Counted from the first letter of the stretch, positions 1 through 8,723 are shown. The stretch: 64,000 nucleotides of DNA from an uncultured bacterium (GCA_949300345.1 CASGDR010000001.1:1-64000), one strand, 5' to 3'. A program made the numbers and translations. Notes: a model not told the origin generated them from the letters alone.

Positions 1-3000
1 GTTTGAGAGTCTTGCTAAAGCCATAATCTCTCTGACAGATATACTGCTCAAACGAAGAAGAACGAGTTTGAGAGTCTTGCTAAAGCCATAATCTCTCTGA
101 CGCCTCCTTCGCGACGGCGCGATACGTTGCGTTTGAGAGTCTTGCTAAAGCCATAATCTCTCTGACGCCCCGAGGGACGTAGCGCGTGGACAAATTGTTT
201 GAGAGTCTTGCTAAAGCCATAATCTCTCTGACTTCGACGTGACCGTACTTGAGATTGGCCGAGTTTGAGAGTCTTGCTAAAGCCATAATCTCTCTGACCG
301 CGCGTGGGCACGCGTTCTGCTTGATATAGTTTGAGAGTCTTGCTAAAGCCATAATCTCTCTGACGCCTCGCTGAAAAGTACCGCACCGTGCGGCGTTTGA
401 GAGTCTTGCTAAAGCCATAATCTCTCTGACAGGAAAGTAGCACTCTGCACAACGTTGAATAGTTTGAGAGTCTTGCTAAAGCCATAATCTCTCTGACGAG
501 CGCAAACGAGTTGGATGCGTTGATTCGTTTGAGAGTCTTGCTAAAGCCATAATCTCTCTGACATTGGCCTCTTCGACCATCAGGGTGCGGGCGTTTGAGA
601 GTCTTGCTAAAGCCATAATCTCTCTGACCGAGATAGAGGACCGTCTGCGCGAGCTTGAGTTTGAGAGTCTTGCTAAAGCCATAATCTCTCTGACACCGTC
701 TCGGCCTGTACGGCCAACACTTCCGTTTGAGAGTCTTGCTAAAGCCATAATCTCTCTGACGAGCGCAAATGAGCTGGATGCGTTGATTAGAGTTTGAGAG
801 TCTTGCTAAAGCCATAATCTCTCTGACTGAGCGCCAACGAGTTGGATGCCCTCATCAGTTTGAGAGTCTTGCTAAAGCCATAATCTCTCTGACAACAATG
901 GTGAATAGGTTTGAGCTGAATCCGTTTGAGAGTCTTGCTAAAGCCATAATCTCTCTGACCGAAAAGCCCGAGTTCATCTGCTCGCTCGAGTTTGAGAGTC
1001 TTGCTAAAGCCATAATCTCTCTGACAAAGACTTCTTTAGTCTCCGACTTTCTTCCGTTTGAGAGTCTTGCTAAAGCCATAATCTCTCTGACTTGATAGGC
1101 TTATTTTTGGACAGGGGGCCCGTTTGAGAGTCTTGCTAAAGCCATAATCTCTCTGACTAGTGGTGCTTCTTTGGTGGCTTTCTTACAGTTTGAGAGTCTT
1201 GCTAAAGCCATAATCTCTCTGACCAACTTTTTTCCGCTCAATTTATAATAAAGTTTGAGAGTCTTGCTAAAGCCATAATCTCTCTGACTGCTTGATATAT
1301 AAGTGCCCACTGACTGAGGTTTGAGAGTCTTGCTAAAGCCATAATCTCTCTGACTCCCTCTTGAAACGATGAAGAAGAAAGTAAGTTTGAGAGTCTTGCT
1401 AAAGCCATAATCTCTCTGACTTAAACAAGCGCGATCTACAATTGATGTTGTTTGAGAGTCTTGCTAAAGCCATAATCTCTCTGACAAGGAAAGGGGCGGG
1501 CCACCCCTCCCCGTGTTTGAGAGTCTTGCTAAAGCCATAATCTCTCTGACGGAATCAGTGCGTCCCATTCACGGAACAGCGTTTGAGAGTCTTGCTAAAG
1601 CCATAATCTCTCTGACGGAAGAAGGAAACGCCGTCCTTGCGCAGCTGTTTGAGAGTCTTGCTAAAGCCATAATCTCTCTGACGATATATATATATATTGA
1701 TATCAAGTGCGTTTGAGAGTCTTGCTAAAGCCATAATCTCTCTGACTTTTTTCCACTCAGCTTATAGTAAACGAAAGTTTGAGAGTCTTGCTAAAGCCAT
1801 AATCTCTCTGACACTTGTCGCCAACAAGCTCCATGATTACTTGTTTGAGAGTCTTGCTAAAGCCATAATCTCTCTGACTACTTGCCTTCTTCTACTCCGC
1901 AGACAAAGTTTGAGAGTCTTGCTAAAGCCATAATCTCTCTGACTGGTCTTGCGATGATGGTGCAATGCCTCTTGTTTGAGAGTCTTGCTAAAGCCATAAT
2001 CTCTCTGACGGCCGATCTGGTCTCTACAGGCGTTGACTCGTTTGAGAGTCTTGCTAAAGCCATAATCTCTCTGACCATACGACAAAATCACCATCAACAA
2101 CTTCGTTTGAGAGTCTTGCTAAAGCCATAATCTCTCTGACAACGATGTCGAAGAAGATTAGTCTTTCAATAGTTTGAGAGTCTTGCTAAAGCCATAATCT
2201 CTCTGACGAGCCACTCGGGACCTACGATGTCCTCCTCGTTTGAGAGTCTTGCTAAAGCCATAATCTCTCTGACCACGCAGTACCAGCGCACCCGCGCCGA
2301 TCTGTTTGAGAGTCTTGCTAAAGCCATAATCTCTCTGACTAAATAAATATAAATAAAAATATTAAAAATGTTTGAGAGTCTTGCTAAAGCCATAATCTCT
2401 CTGACGCCCTTTTGTGCTTGCGGGAGAACGCTAGGTTTGAGAGTCTTGCTAAAGCCATAATCTCTCTGACACTGTGTTGACGCCAGCTCGCTGTCGCTTG
2501 GTTTGAGAGTCTTGCTAAAGCCATAATCTCTCTGACGGATAGACCAGCGGGACGGATTGGACTGAAGTTTGAGAGTCTTGCTAAAGCCATAATCTCTCTG
2601 ACCGCGCGTGGGCACGCGTGTTCCTCGATATAGTTTGAGAGTCTTGCTAAAGCCATAATCTCTCTGACTATAACGATTGGTTTAGAGACCAAAACTACGT
2701 TTGAGAGTCTTGCTAAAGCCATAATCTCTCTGACGGCATCGGCCGAGTCCACCTGGCCATGAAAGTTTGAGAGTCTTGCTAAAGCCATAATCTCTCTGAC
2801 AAGCCTTCAGATATCGGAATACCTGGGCGGTTTGAGAGTCTTGCTAAAGCCATAATCTCTCTGACATACAGGTTCTCACGCAATATGGTTACAGGGTTTG
2901 AGAGTCTTGCTAAAGCCATAATCTCTCTGACGAGGCGATTAATCAATCGATTGATAAGAAGTTTGAGAGTCTTGCTAAAGCCATAATCTCTCTGACGGAT

Positions 3001-3045
3001 GCGATTCCGACCCCTGTCAACTCGTCGTTTGAGAGTCTTGCTAAA
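1..3045 (+). CRISPR. CRISPR array, 46 full repeats plus a truncated terminal repeat
   Basis: A 36-nt repeat beginning GTTTGAGAGTCTTGCTAAAG and ending CATAATCTCTCTGAC occurs 46 times without visible variation, from 1 to 2996, separated by 46 spacers of 28-31 nt (mostly 30). A 47th copy at 3027-3045 matches only the first 19 nt. A degenerate last repeat normally marks the leader-distal end, so the leader and newest spacers should lie at or beyond position 1, and transcription is inferred to run rightward. The repeat ends form an imperfect 9-nt inverted repeat (GTTTGAGAG / CTCTCTGAC). Length, GTTTGAGAG start and spacer size resemble type II arrays, but no cas gene or tracrRNA is in the window, so the type is inferred. 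Because the window opens exactly on a repeat, the array may continue upstream. Several spacers are homologous to each other. Confidence 0.99.
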
Positions 3046-3066
3046 AAAGCTCAAATTTTATTTTTG
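3027..3066 (+). terminator. Possible array-end hairpin with T-rich tail
   Basis: The truncated last repeat contributes TTTGAG (3028-3033), which can pair with CTCAAA (3050-3055). A T-rich run follows directly. The stem is only six base pairs with a 16-nt loop, so it is at best a weak terminator for the pre-crRNA. Confidence 0.3.
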
Positions 3067-3159
3067 GATTGAAACGCTCGTATGTTCTAATTCCACGAGT
3101 GGAAGACAATCCTGTGGCAAAACGTCTTTGTTCGACACTTTTGAGTTAAAGGTACATTC

Positions 3160-3498
3160 ATGTGCTATCATTTGCCCATGAAACAAGAAACCATCGATAG
3201 AATCCGTCGCTTCAGCGAGGATAGGGACTGGGATCAGTTCCATAGTCCTGCCAACTTGGCCAAATCCATAGCCATCGAGGCAGGGGAACTGCTCGAATGC
3301 TTTCAGTGGAATGATGACGGATATGACATCCAGGAAGTAAAAGAAGAACTTGCGGATGTCATGGTCTATTGCATCGACCTTCTCGATAAGCTTGGCCTTG
3401 ATGCCGATGAAATCATCAACGAGAAGATGGAAAGTAACGAGAAGAAATACCCCGTGGAAAAAGCCAAAGGCTCATCGAAGAAATACAATAAGCTTTAA
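3160..3498 (+). CDS. MazG-like nucleotide pyrophosphohydrolase
   Basis: This is a small all-alpha NTP pyrophosphohydrolase of the MazG/dCTPase (RS21-C6) type, expected to hydrolyse (d)NTPs to monophosphates and pyrophosphate in the cytosol. The typical metal-binding pattern is visible: an EAGELLECFQW segment, then EVKEELADVMVYCIDLLDKL, giving the ExxE...ExxD ligand set. Length (112 aa) fits a single-domain enzyme. I chose ATG 3160 because AAAGG lies 7 nt upstream; ATG 3178 would match family N-termini (MKQETID) but has no ribosome-binding site. The stop overlaps the next start by 1 nt (TAATG), so the pair is probably translationally coupled. Its place between a CRISPR array and a nuclease-helicase suggests a role in phage response rather than house-cleaning, which is inference. 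Confidence 0.88.
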   Translation: MCYHLPMKQETIDRIRRFSEDRDWDQFHSPANLAKSIAIEAGELLECFQWNDDGYDIQEVKEELADVMVYCIDLLDKLGLDADEIINEKMESNEKKYPVEKAKGSSKKYNKL

Positions 3499-5375
3499 TG
3501 ATTATATACAGCGGCACCCTCAAGCAGTTCAAACAGGACGTTTATCTAAATAAGCTAACAGAGAACCTGACGAGCCTTTTCTTGTCCATGGGCCTAGGCA
3601 ATACGCCGGAAGCCGAAAAGCGTTCCTGGGAAAATTCATTGCAGAAGATGACCAACGTCATGAACCTGACTTCGGTCGATCCCGAGGCCCATGTCGCGAT
3701 AGAATACAAGATTCCCCATAGCCAGAAACGGGTTGATTTCATTGTTTCTGGTTTGGATGAGAATCGCAATTTCTCAGCAGTCATCGTCGAACTCAAGCAG
3801 TGGCAGGAAGCCCAGGCTACCATGGAACCTGATTTGGTAAAGACATATCTTGGTGGTTGCATAAGATCACACACCCATCCTAGTTACCAAGCCTATAGCT
3901 ATGCCCGCACCATCGAAAATTTCAACGAGGATGTCCTTACCTACAAGATAAGGCTCAAGCCGTGTGCCTATCTCCATAACATGAATAGAAGAAACGGAAA
4001 GGGAATCCTCGACGAGCGATATTCCGAGGTCCTTAGGGAAGCCCCTTCTTTCTTGATGGACGATGCCAAGGCACTAGCGGAATACATTGACCGCTACGTA
4101 AAGAAATCCGACGGCGGGTTCGTACTAAATGCGATTGAAAACGGAAGGCTCAAGCCCTCGAAATCCCTGCAGGATTGCATCGGTTCGATGCTTGAAGGGA
4201 ATGAGTCCTTCGTTCTTCTAGATGAGCAAAAAGTTGCCTTCGAATACATTTCCAAAGCCATATTCGAAGTCAAAAAAGGCCGCGGCAAGTCAACGATTAT
4301 CGTCAAGGGAGGGCCCGGCACCGGCAAAAGCGTCATCGCCATCAATTTGTTGGCTGATTGCATCAGAAAGGGTCTAGCCTGTGCTTATACAAGCAAAACA
4401 TCGGCTCCTCGCAACGTTTATTCCCGCGAGCTTCAAAAAGGCCATGGTCTCAAGCGAAGTTATATTTCCTCGCTTTTCATGGGATCTGGATGTTTTGTCG
4501 ATGCCGGAAACAATACCTTTGATGTCCTTCTGGCCGACGAAGCCCATCGCCTCAATAAAAAATCCGGAATCTATCAAACCAAAGGGGAGAACCAAATCCA
4601 GGAAATCATCCATGCCAGCCGTGTTTCCGTCTTCTTCATCGATGAAAGGCAAAAGGTCACCAACAGCGATTTCGGCTCCATTGTCGAAATCCGGGCCTCT
4701 GCCTTGCGTGAGGGGAGCCGTGTCCTAGAAGGGGAGGATTTCGAATTGGTCAGCCAATTCCGCTGCATCGGCTCAGAAAGTTTCCTCCGTTTTGTGGAGG
4801 ATTTGCTCAACGGGCAAAGGAGCAAAGTCTATGATCCGTTGGACTTTGATTTGAAAATCTATGACGATCCCTCCTTGATGCGCGAAGACCTCAGAAAACT
4901 GAACACGAACAACAAGACCAGGATGGTGGCCGGATATTGTTACAACTGGATCAGCAAGCATGATCCCACGGCTTTCGATATCCAAATCGGCGACTTCAAG
5001 GCCCAATGGAATTTCTCCTCGACGACTACCTGGGCCATCGACCCCGAAAGTTTCGATCAGGTGGGCTGTATACATACCAGCCAGGGGCTGGAGTTTGACC
5101 ATGTCGGAGTAATCATGGGCGAAGATATTCGCATGGAAGATGACGGACATGTCGTCTTTGACTACGAAAAGCGCGCCAAAAGCGACCAATCCTTGAAGGG
5201 AATCAAGAAAAGCAAAAACTTCGGTTTGGCCCAAGAAATCATCCGCAACACCTACATGACCCTGCTGACCAGAGGGATGAAAGGGTGTTATATCTACATC
5301 CAAGACGAGCGGCTTAGGGATTTTGCCAAAAAACTTCTGGCCCATTACGAAAATCCACGACACCTGAAGGTTTGA
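3498..5375 (+). CDS. DUF2075 helicase with N-terminal PD-(D/E)XK nuclease-like domain
   Basis: A 625-aa P-loop helicase-like protein of the DUF2075/COG3410 group. The N-terminal ~110 residues carry a PD-(D/E)XK-type signature: E69, D80 (in RVDFIVSG) and E98-x-K100 (in VIVELKQW), suggesting a nuclease. The helicase part has Walker A GGPGTGKS at 271-278 and a DEAH box (LLADEAH) at 344-350. Near the C-terminus come a superfamily I-type motif with TSQGLEFDHVGVI and then LLTRGMKGCYI. Expected activity is ATP-driven nucleic acid unwinding with possible cleavage; the substrate is unknown. The start overlaps the mazG-like stop by 1 nt. Schlafen-like and DUF2075 helicases are often found among defence genes (general knowledge); anti-phage function here is inferred from the CRISPR neighbour. 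It ends in TGA, confirming standard stop usage. Confidence 0.85.
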   Translation: MIIYSGTLKQFKQDVYLNKLTENLTSLFLSMGLGNTPEAEKRSWENSLQKMTNVMNLTSVDPEAHVAIEYKIPHSQKRVDFIVSGLDENRNFSAVIVELKQWQEAQATMEPDLVKTYLGGCIRSHTHPSYQAYSYARTIENFNEDVLTYKIRLKPCAYLHNMNRRNGKGILDERYSEVLREAPSFLMDDAKALAEYIDRYVKKSDGGFVLNAIENGRLKPSKSLQDCIGSMLEGNESFVLLDEQKVAFEYISKAIFEVKKGRGKSTIIVKGGPGTGKSVIAINLLADCIRKGLACAYTSKTSAPRNVYSRELQKGHGLKRSYISSLFMGSGCFVDAGNNTFDVLLADEAHRLNKKSGIYQTKGENQIQEIIHASRVSVFFIDERQKVTNSDFGSIVEIRASALREGSRVLEGEDFELVSQFRCIGSESFLRFVEDLLNGQRSKVYDPLDFDLKIYDDPSLMREDLRKLNTNNKTRMVAGYCYNWISKHDPTAFDIQIGDFKAQWNFSSTTTWAIDPESFDQVGCIHTSQGLEFDHVGVIMGEDIRMEDDGHVVFDYEKRAKSDQSLKGIKKSKNFGLAQEIIRNTYMTLLTRGMKGCYIYIQDERLRDFAKKLLAHYENPRHLKV

Positions 5376-5575
5376 TTTCAGAATCGTTGGTTTCTAAATT
5401 CGCTCTTTCAGTAATTTTTGACTTTTGCCTTCGTTAACCTATGGAAATCCCTGTACCCAGTTATTTCCTCATGGTGTCGAACTCACTAAATTAAGGGGAC
5501 ATCCAAAGTGGCAAAACCCGGACGCAAAGGTAGGCTGCATGTTGATTGAATGTACCTGCTGAGCGGCCCCTTTTC
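5376..5575. other. Intergenic stretch without a recognised gene
   Basis: About 200 nt between the helicase gene and the promoter of the six-gene operon. I see no ORF with a ribosome-binding site, no strong terminator and no RNA gene here. Confidence 0.6.
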
Positions 5576-5604
5576 TTGACATGGGATTGATTAGGCCACA
5601 TAGT
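5576..5604 (+). promoter_or_regulatory. Sigma-A-type promoter of the six-gene operon
   Basis: A consensus -35 TTGACA (5576-5581) is followed after exactly 17 nt by CATAGT (5599-5604). Only 10 nt separate the -10 box from the ATG at 5615, so the transcript should be nearly or fully leaderless. Confidence 0.7.
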
Positions 5605-5614
5605 CAGCCTTAGG

Positions 5615-6724
5615 ATGCTGGGCCTAGAGTACAAAAGCAGCCGTTTGGGCTATACCTATCCCTTTTACCTTTGGGTCTATAAGTCCCGTGTTTTGGTAAT
5701 ACTGGCCTCGGTCTTTTTCGCCGCTCTCCTTTTAGGAGGGGGCGTCCTGGAAATACTGGTTATGATTGGGACAATTGAGCAAGCTAGGGTAAACCGCTAC
5801 ATGCTGTGGGTGGGGGTGCCCATCCTGGCCCTTGGCCTATTATGCATCGTCGGGATTACCTTTATCATCTATTACCTAAATGAGGCCAAGTACAGGCTGA
5901 TCAACTACGCTAGGCAACTGGGGGATGATCCTAGTAAAGCCAAGAAAAGATACAAGGAACTGGTCTTTTCCCAGAGGTCGATCAAGGAAGCGATGGACTA
6001 TGTGGAGGGCTATCGCCTTAGGATGGAAAAGGAACTCACTAGGCTCAGGAAGAAAGACGGGCTAGGGGAGATGGGCTTTGGCTATAACGATTCCTCCTTC
6101 GAGGGCCTTACCATTGGCTTTCTGAAGGTCTTCTTCCTAGGCGCGGCCATAAGCATGTTTACCCTAGGGCTAGGCTTTCCCTATGCTTTGCATATCTACG
6201 TCAAATGGGAACAGGATAACGCCATGGTCTCGGGATGCCCCAAGGAATACCGGGGCACCGTAAGGATGATGTACGCCCAGTGGGGCAAGTGGCTCCTATA
6301 TACCGTCTGCAGCTGTTTTCTGTTCCTATTCATCATCAAGAAAGCCGTCAATAGATGGGTACTTGAGAATACCTACCTCAAAGGCGGGAACATGAGCCTA
6401 GGGACGGCCTATGACACCTCGGTGTTCATCTCGGTCGGGTTCTCGCTGCTGCTTAAGCTACTGAAGTGGGGGACCCTAGGGATATGTTCCTCTTTGGTGG
6501 AGACCTGGAGGATGGGCTATGAGTACCGCCACCTGGTCCACTGGGGACGGCGCTATGAGTTCAGGGCGTCGGGGACCCTTTACTTTCTGAAGTTCCTGCT
6601 ATGGAGCTGGCTAAGCCTTATCACCCTTGGGATCTTTTCCCTCTTCGTGAGGGTCAGGCATCTGAAGTGGGAGTATTCCCATCTGAGGATGAAAGAACAA
6701 TTGACCCTAAGCAGGATATACTAA
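5615..6724 (+). CDS. DUF898 (YjgN)-like multi-span membrane protein
   Basis: A 369-aa protein with several hydrophobic segments, at roughly residues 27-55 and 65-85 and then four to five spans between 165 and 355. The middle and C-terminal parts resemble the repeated DUF898/YjgN module: a short entry motif (SSFEGLTIGFLKVFF), a TLGLGFPYALHIYVKW turn, and a second copy reading SLITLGIFSLFVRVRHLKWE. Residues 90-150 form a charged cytosolic helical stretch. Function of this family is unknown. It is the first gene of a tightly packed operon (2-nt gap to the next gene) and has a promoter immediately upstream. AGG just before the ATG is too close to be a normal ribosome-binding site, consistent with leaderless translation. 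The family call is moderate; membrane topology is clear. Confidence 0.7.
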   Translation: MLGLEYKSSRLGYTYPFYLWVYKSRVLVILASVFFAALLLGGGVLEILVMIGTIEQARVNRYMLWVGVPILALGLLCIVGITFIIYYLNEAKYRLINYARQLGDDPSKAKKRYKELVFSQRSIKEAMDYVEGYRLRMEKELTRLRKKDGLGEMGFGYNDSSFEGLTIGFLKVFFLGAAISMFTLGLGFPYALHIYVKWEQDNAMVSGCPKEYRGTVRMMYAQWGKWLLYTVCSCFLFLFIIKKAVNRWVLENTYLKGGNMSLGTAYDTSVFISVGFSLLLKLLKWGTLGICSSLVETWRMGYEYRHLVHWGRRYEFRASGTLYFLKFLLWSWLSLITLGIFSLFVRVRHLKWEYSHLRMKEQLTLSRIY

Positions 6725-6726
6725 TC

Positions 6727-7119
6727 ATGGTGAAAGACATCCAGTGGTTCAAATGCTCGGCCGGGGGGCTAGCCTCCCTTTACCATACCAACATCACCCT
6801 GAACAAGGACGCCAGGGTCCTCTTTGAGGAGGCTTCCTATTGCATGGTGGGCCTAGAGGGGGCCAAGTTGGCCCTAAGGCCACTAGATGAGAAAGAAGCA
6901 AACATAGCCATCAAAGAGGGCAATGCCGTCTATAAGGTGGGCCTAAGGCCCTCGTATGCCAGGATCTCTTCCACCGGGCTGATGGAAGAGATAACCCTAA
7001 GATGCGGACTAAGGTTCTCCGATAAGGCCAGGAAGTTCCCTTGCCATATAGACAAAAAGGAAAGGCTGCTTCTGGTCGATCTCTTATCGGAGATATCCAA
7101 GAAGGAGGAAGGGATATGA
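6727..7119 (+). CDS. Hypothetical protein, 130 aa
   Basis: A soluble, basic 130-aa protein I do not recognise. It has no signal peptide or membrane segment. A central stretch (residues about 50-80) alternates hydrophobic and charged residues and looks beta-rich; the C-terminus (KKERLLLVDLLSEISKKEEG) looks helical. The start lies 2 nt after the stop of the membrane protein gene, and the stop overlaps the next start (ATGA), so it belongs to the operon and is probably co-translated with its neighbours. A longer reading frame begins inside the upstream gene, but ATG 6727 fits the operon spacing better. Confidence 0.75.
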   Translation: MVKDIQWFKCSAGGLASLYHTNITLNKDARVLFEEASYCMVGLEGAKLALRPLDEKEANIAIKEGNAVYKVGLRPSYARISSTGLMEEITLRCGLRFSDKARKFPCHIDKKERLLLVDLLSEISKKEEGI

Positions 7120-7445
7120 AGTTCTTTTATGACGGGAATGACATCTATTTCCAAAATGAGGATGGCTCTTTGGTTTATAAAGATGGCTGGCTAGAAGTGC
7201 CTAAGGCCCTAGGGGAGCCCATCACACTATCCAAAGCCCTGGATATCCTCAAGCAAAAAGGCGGGAAGATGCCCCGTGCCTGCTTTTCCTATCTAGAAGG
7301 GCTAAGCTGCTCTATGGCCCTATCATCGGGCCGGCTTTTGGAATCCTTCCAGTGGGATGAGGGGAACTTTTCTTTATCCGACATCAGAAAATGCCTGGAG
7401 GAAATATCCTTTGAAGTTGGTAAACTCCTAGAGGAGACCAAGTAG
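7116..7445 (+). CDS. Hypothetical protein, 109 aa
   Basis: A small acidic cytosolic protein without recognisable domains. The first 30 residues look like short beta strands (KFFYDGNDIYFQNEDGSLVY), and the rest is predicted helical with a C-terminal amphipathic helix. A strong AGGAGG sits 7 nt before ATG 7116 inside the preceding gene, and the start overlaps the upstream stop by 4 nt. The next gene follows after 2 nt. Small, conserved-spacing partners next to a HEPN protein can be antitoxins or adaptors, but nothing in the sequence proves that. Confidence 0.75.
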   Translation: MKFFYDGNDIYFQNEDGSLVYKDGWLEVPKALGEPITLSKALDILKQKGGKMPRACFSYLEGLSCSMALSSGRLLESFQWDEGNFSLSDIRKCLEEISFEVGKLLEETK

Positions 7446-7447
7446 AT

Positions 7448-8164
7448 ATGGCCAATAACGACACCTTCATGCAGCTATACAATGACCTCGACGAGGCCAT
7501 TAGGGACAAGTACGGATTGGAGAAGCAATCCAACTCCGCAATCAATTTCTATATCGCCAAGCTCAGAAAAGCTTCCGGGGCTAGGGCCGAGCGCTTTTCC
7601 GAAAGCCTCGATGCCTTGCGCCAGCTTAGGAACAATCTGGTCCATTCCTCGAGGATAGACGGGCAGGAACTATTCGAAGTAAGCGAGACTTCAATCAAGG
7701 AACTCTCCCTTATTTTGGAATACGTCAAGAACCCCCCGCGGCTCATCGACTATGCGGTGTCCTATAAAGACCTGCTGAAGGCCGATATCAGGGAAAATCC
7801 CACCCTGGTTTTACTTAACGAAGAGATGCTTTCTAGAGGCATATCCCATGTCCCGGTCTTCGATGATGGTAATCTGGTCGGGGTCTATTCGGAAGCGGTC
7901 CTCTTCGCCTTCATGTGCGACCATCCAGAACTCCCGGTATCCGAGCTTAGTCTCGTCGACTTAAGCGATTACATCGGGATCGAGGAGCACACCAACGAAA
8001 GGTATATGTTCGCTTCTAGGCATTTCACCTTGGATGAGGCGGCTTTGGAATTCGCTAGCAGCAAAAAGAAGACCGGCTACCGCCTCGGACTCATCTTCAT
8101 CACCGAACACGGCCGGCCCTCCGAGCGCATCCTCGCCGCGGCCTCGATCGGAGGTCTTAGCTGA
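7448..8164 (+). CDS. HEPN-like domain fused to a CBS pair
   Basis: A 238-aa protein in two parts. Residues 1-95 are helical and carry RNNLVH at 61-66, which fits the Rx4H motif of HEPN domains (often metal-independent ribonucleases). Residues about 105-238 look like a tandem CBS unit: GISHVPVFDDGNLVGVYSE matches the typical beta-alpha-beta core, and a weaker second copy follows (RYMFASRHFTLDEAALEF, then RLGLIFITEHGRPSERI). CBS pairs usually sense adenosine nucleotides, so a nucleotide-gated RNase is a reasonable inference. The gene lies fourth in the operon, 2 nt after the preceding stop, and overlaps the TetR gene by 1 nt. The exact HEPN subfamily is not determined. Confidence 0.7.
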   Translation: MANNDTFMQLYNDLDEAIRDKYGLEKQSNSAINFYIAKLRKASGARAERFSESLDALRQLRNNLVHSSRIDGQELFEVSETSIKELSLILEYVKNPPRLIDYAVSYKDLLKADIRENPTLVLLNEEMLSRGISHVPVFDDGNLVGVYSEAVLFAFMCDHPELPVSELSLVDLSDYIGIEEHTNERYMFASRHFTLDEAALEFASSKKKTGYRLGLIFITEHGRPSERILAAASIGGLS

Positions 8165-8715
8165 TGGATAGGCGCATCGAAAGAAGCAAGAAAGCCATCA
8201 AATCTGCCCTGACCGAACTGGTTCTGGAGAAGGGCTTTGAAAACATCACGGCGGGGCAGGTGGCCTCTAAGGCCGGGGTCAATAGGTCGACCATCTATCT
8301 TCATTATTCGAGCCTGGACTACATCCTTTATGACATCGAAGACGAGGTCATCAAGGACATCATGAAAAGCGCCTTCATGCTCACCGATGATTTCTCCCTT
8401 TATATCAACCGCTTGGCTTTAGCCATCTTGGGCCAGAAAGAGAAGATCCGTGCGGTATTATCAAGCTGCTACGCCCACTTTTTGAAGAAGCTTGAAGGGG
8501 CCATCTTCCCCCTTATCAACATGTCCAGGTTCGGCGGGACCCTCTTTACCAAGGAAGAGGAAAAGCTCTTGCTCATCTTCCTGCTCGATGGCTCGATCGG
8601 GGTCATCGATTCGTATCTGAAGACCCACCATGACCCCGACGTCAAGGAGGTCGAGCATCTGGTAGAATCCTTCATCTCCTTCTTCCGCGACCCCATCTTC
8701 CAGGAAAAGAAATAG
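8164..8715 (+). CDS. TetR/AcrR-family transcriptional regulator
   Basis: A 183-aa repressor-type protein. The N-terminal helix-turn-helix is clear at residues about 10-55 (KSALTELVLEKGFENITAG, then QVASKAGVNRSTIYLHYSS). The all-helical C-terminal region resembles the TetR C-terminal domain (TetR_C_7-like). A GGAGG lies about 9 nt upstream of the ATG, and the start overlaps the HEPN-CBS stop by 1 nt. Because it sits inside the operon, it may autoregulate it; no clear operator palindrome is visible at the 5576 promoter, so this is inference. The ligand is unknown. Confidence 0.88.
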   Translation: MDRRIERSKKAIKSALTELVLEKGFENITAGQVASKAGVNRSTIYLHYSSLDYILYDIEDEVIKDIMKSAFMLTDDFSLYINRLALAILGQKEKIRAVLSSCYAHFLKKLEGAIFPLINMSRFGGTLFTKEEEKLLLIFLLDGSIGVIDSYLKTHHDPDVKEVEHLVESFISFFRDPIFQEKK

Positions 8716-8723
8716 CAAGCCTT

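Noticed and set aside
48-3054. Long reading frames on both strands across the CRISPR array
   Set aside because: They arise from the repeated 36-nt unit (the repeat lacks stops in these frames). The products are tandem copies of the repeat translation and no ribosome-binding sites are seen.
3045-3085. Possible tracrRNA anti-repeat or second CRISPR repeat (GGATTGAAAC) after the array
   Set aside because: Only CTCAAA complements the repeat, too short for an anti-repeat. GGATTGAAAC occurs once, so it is not a second array.
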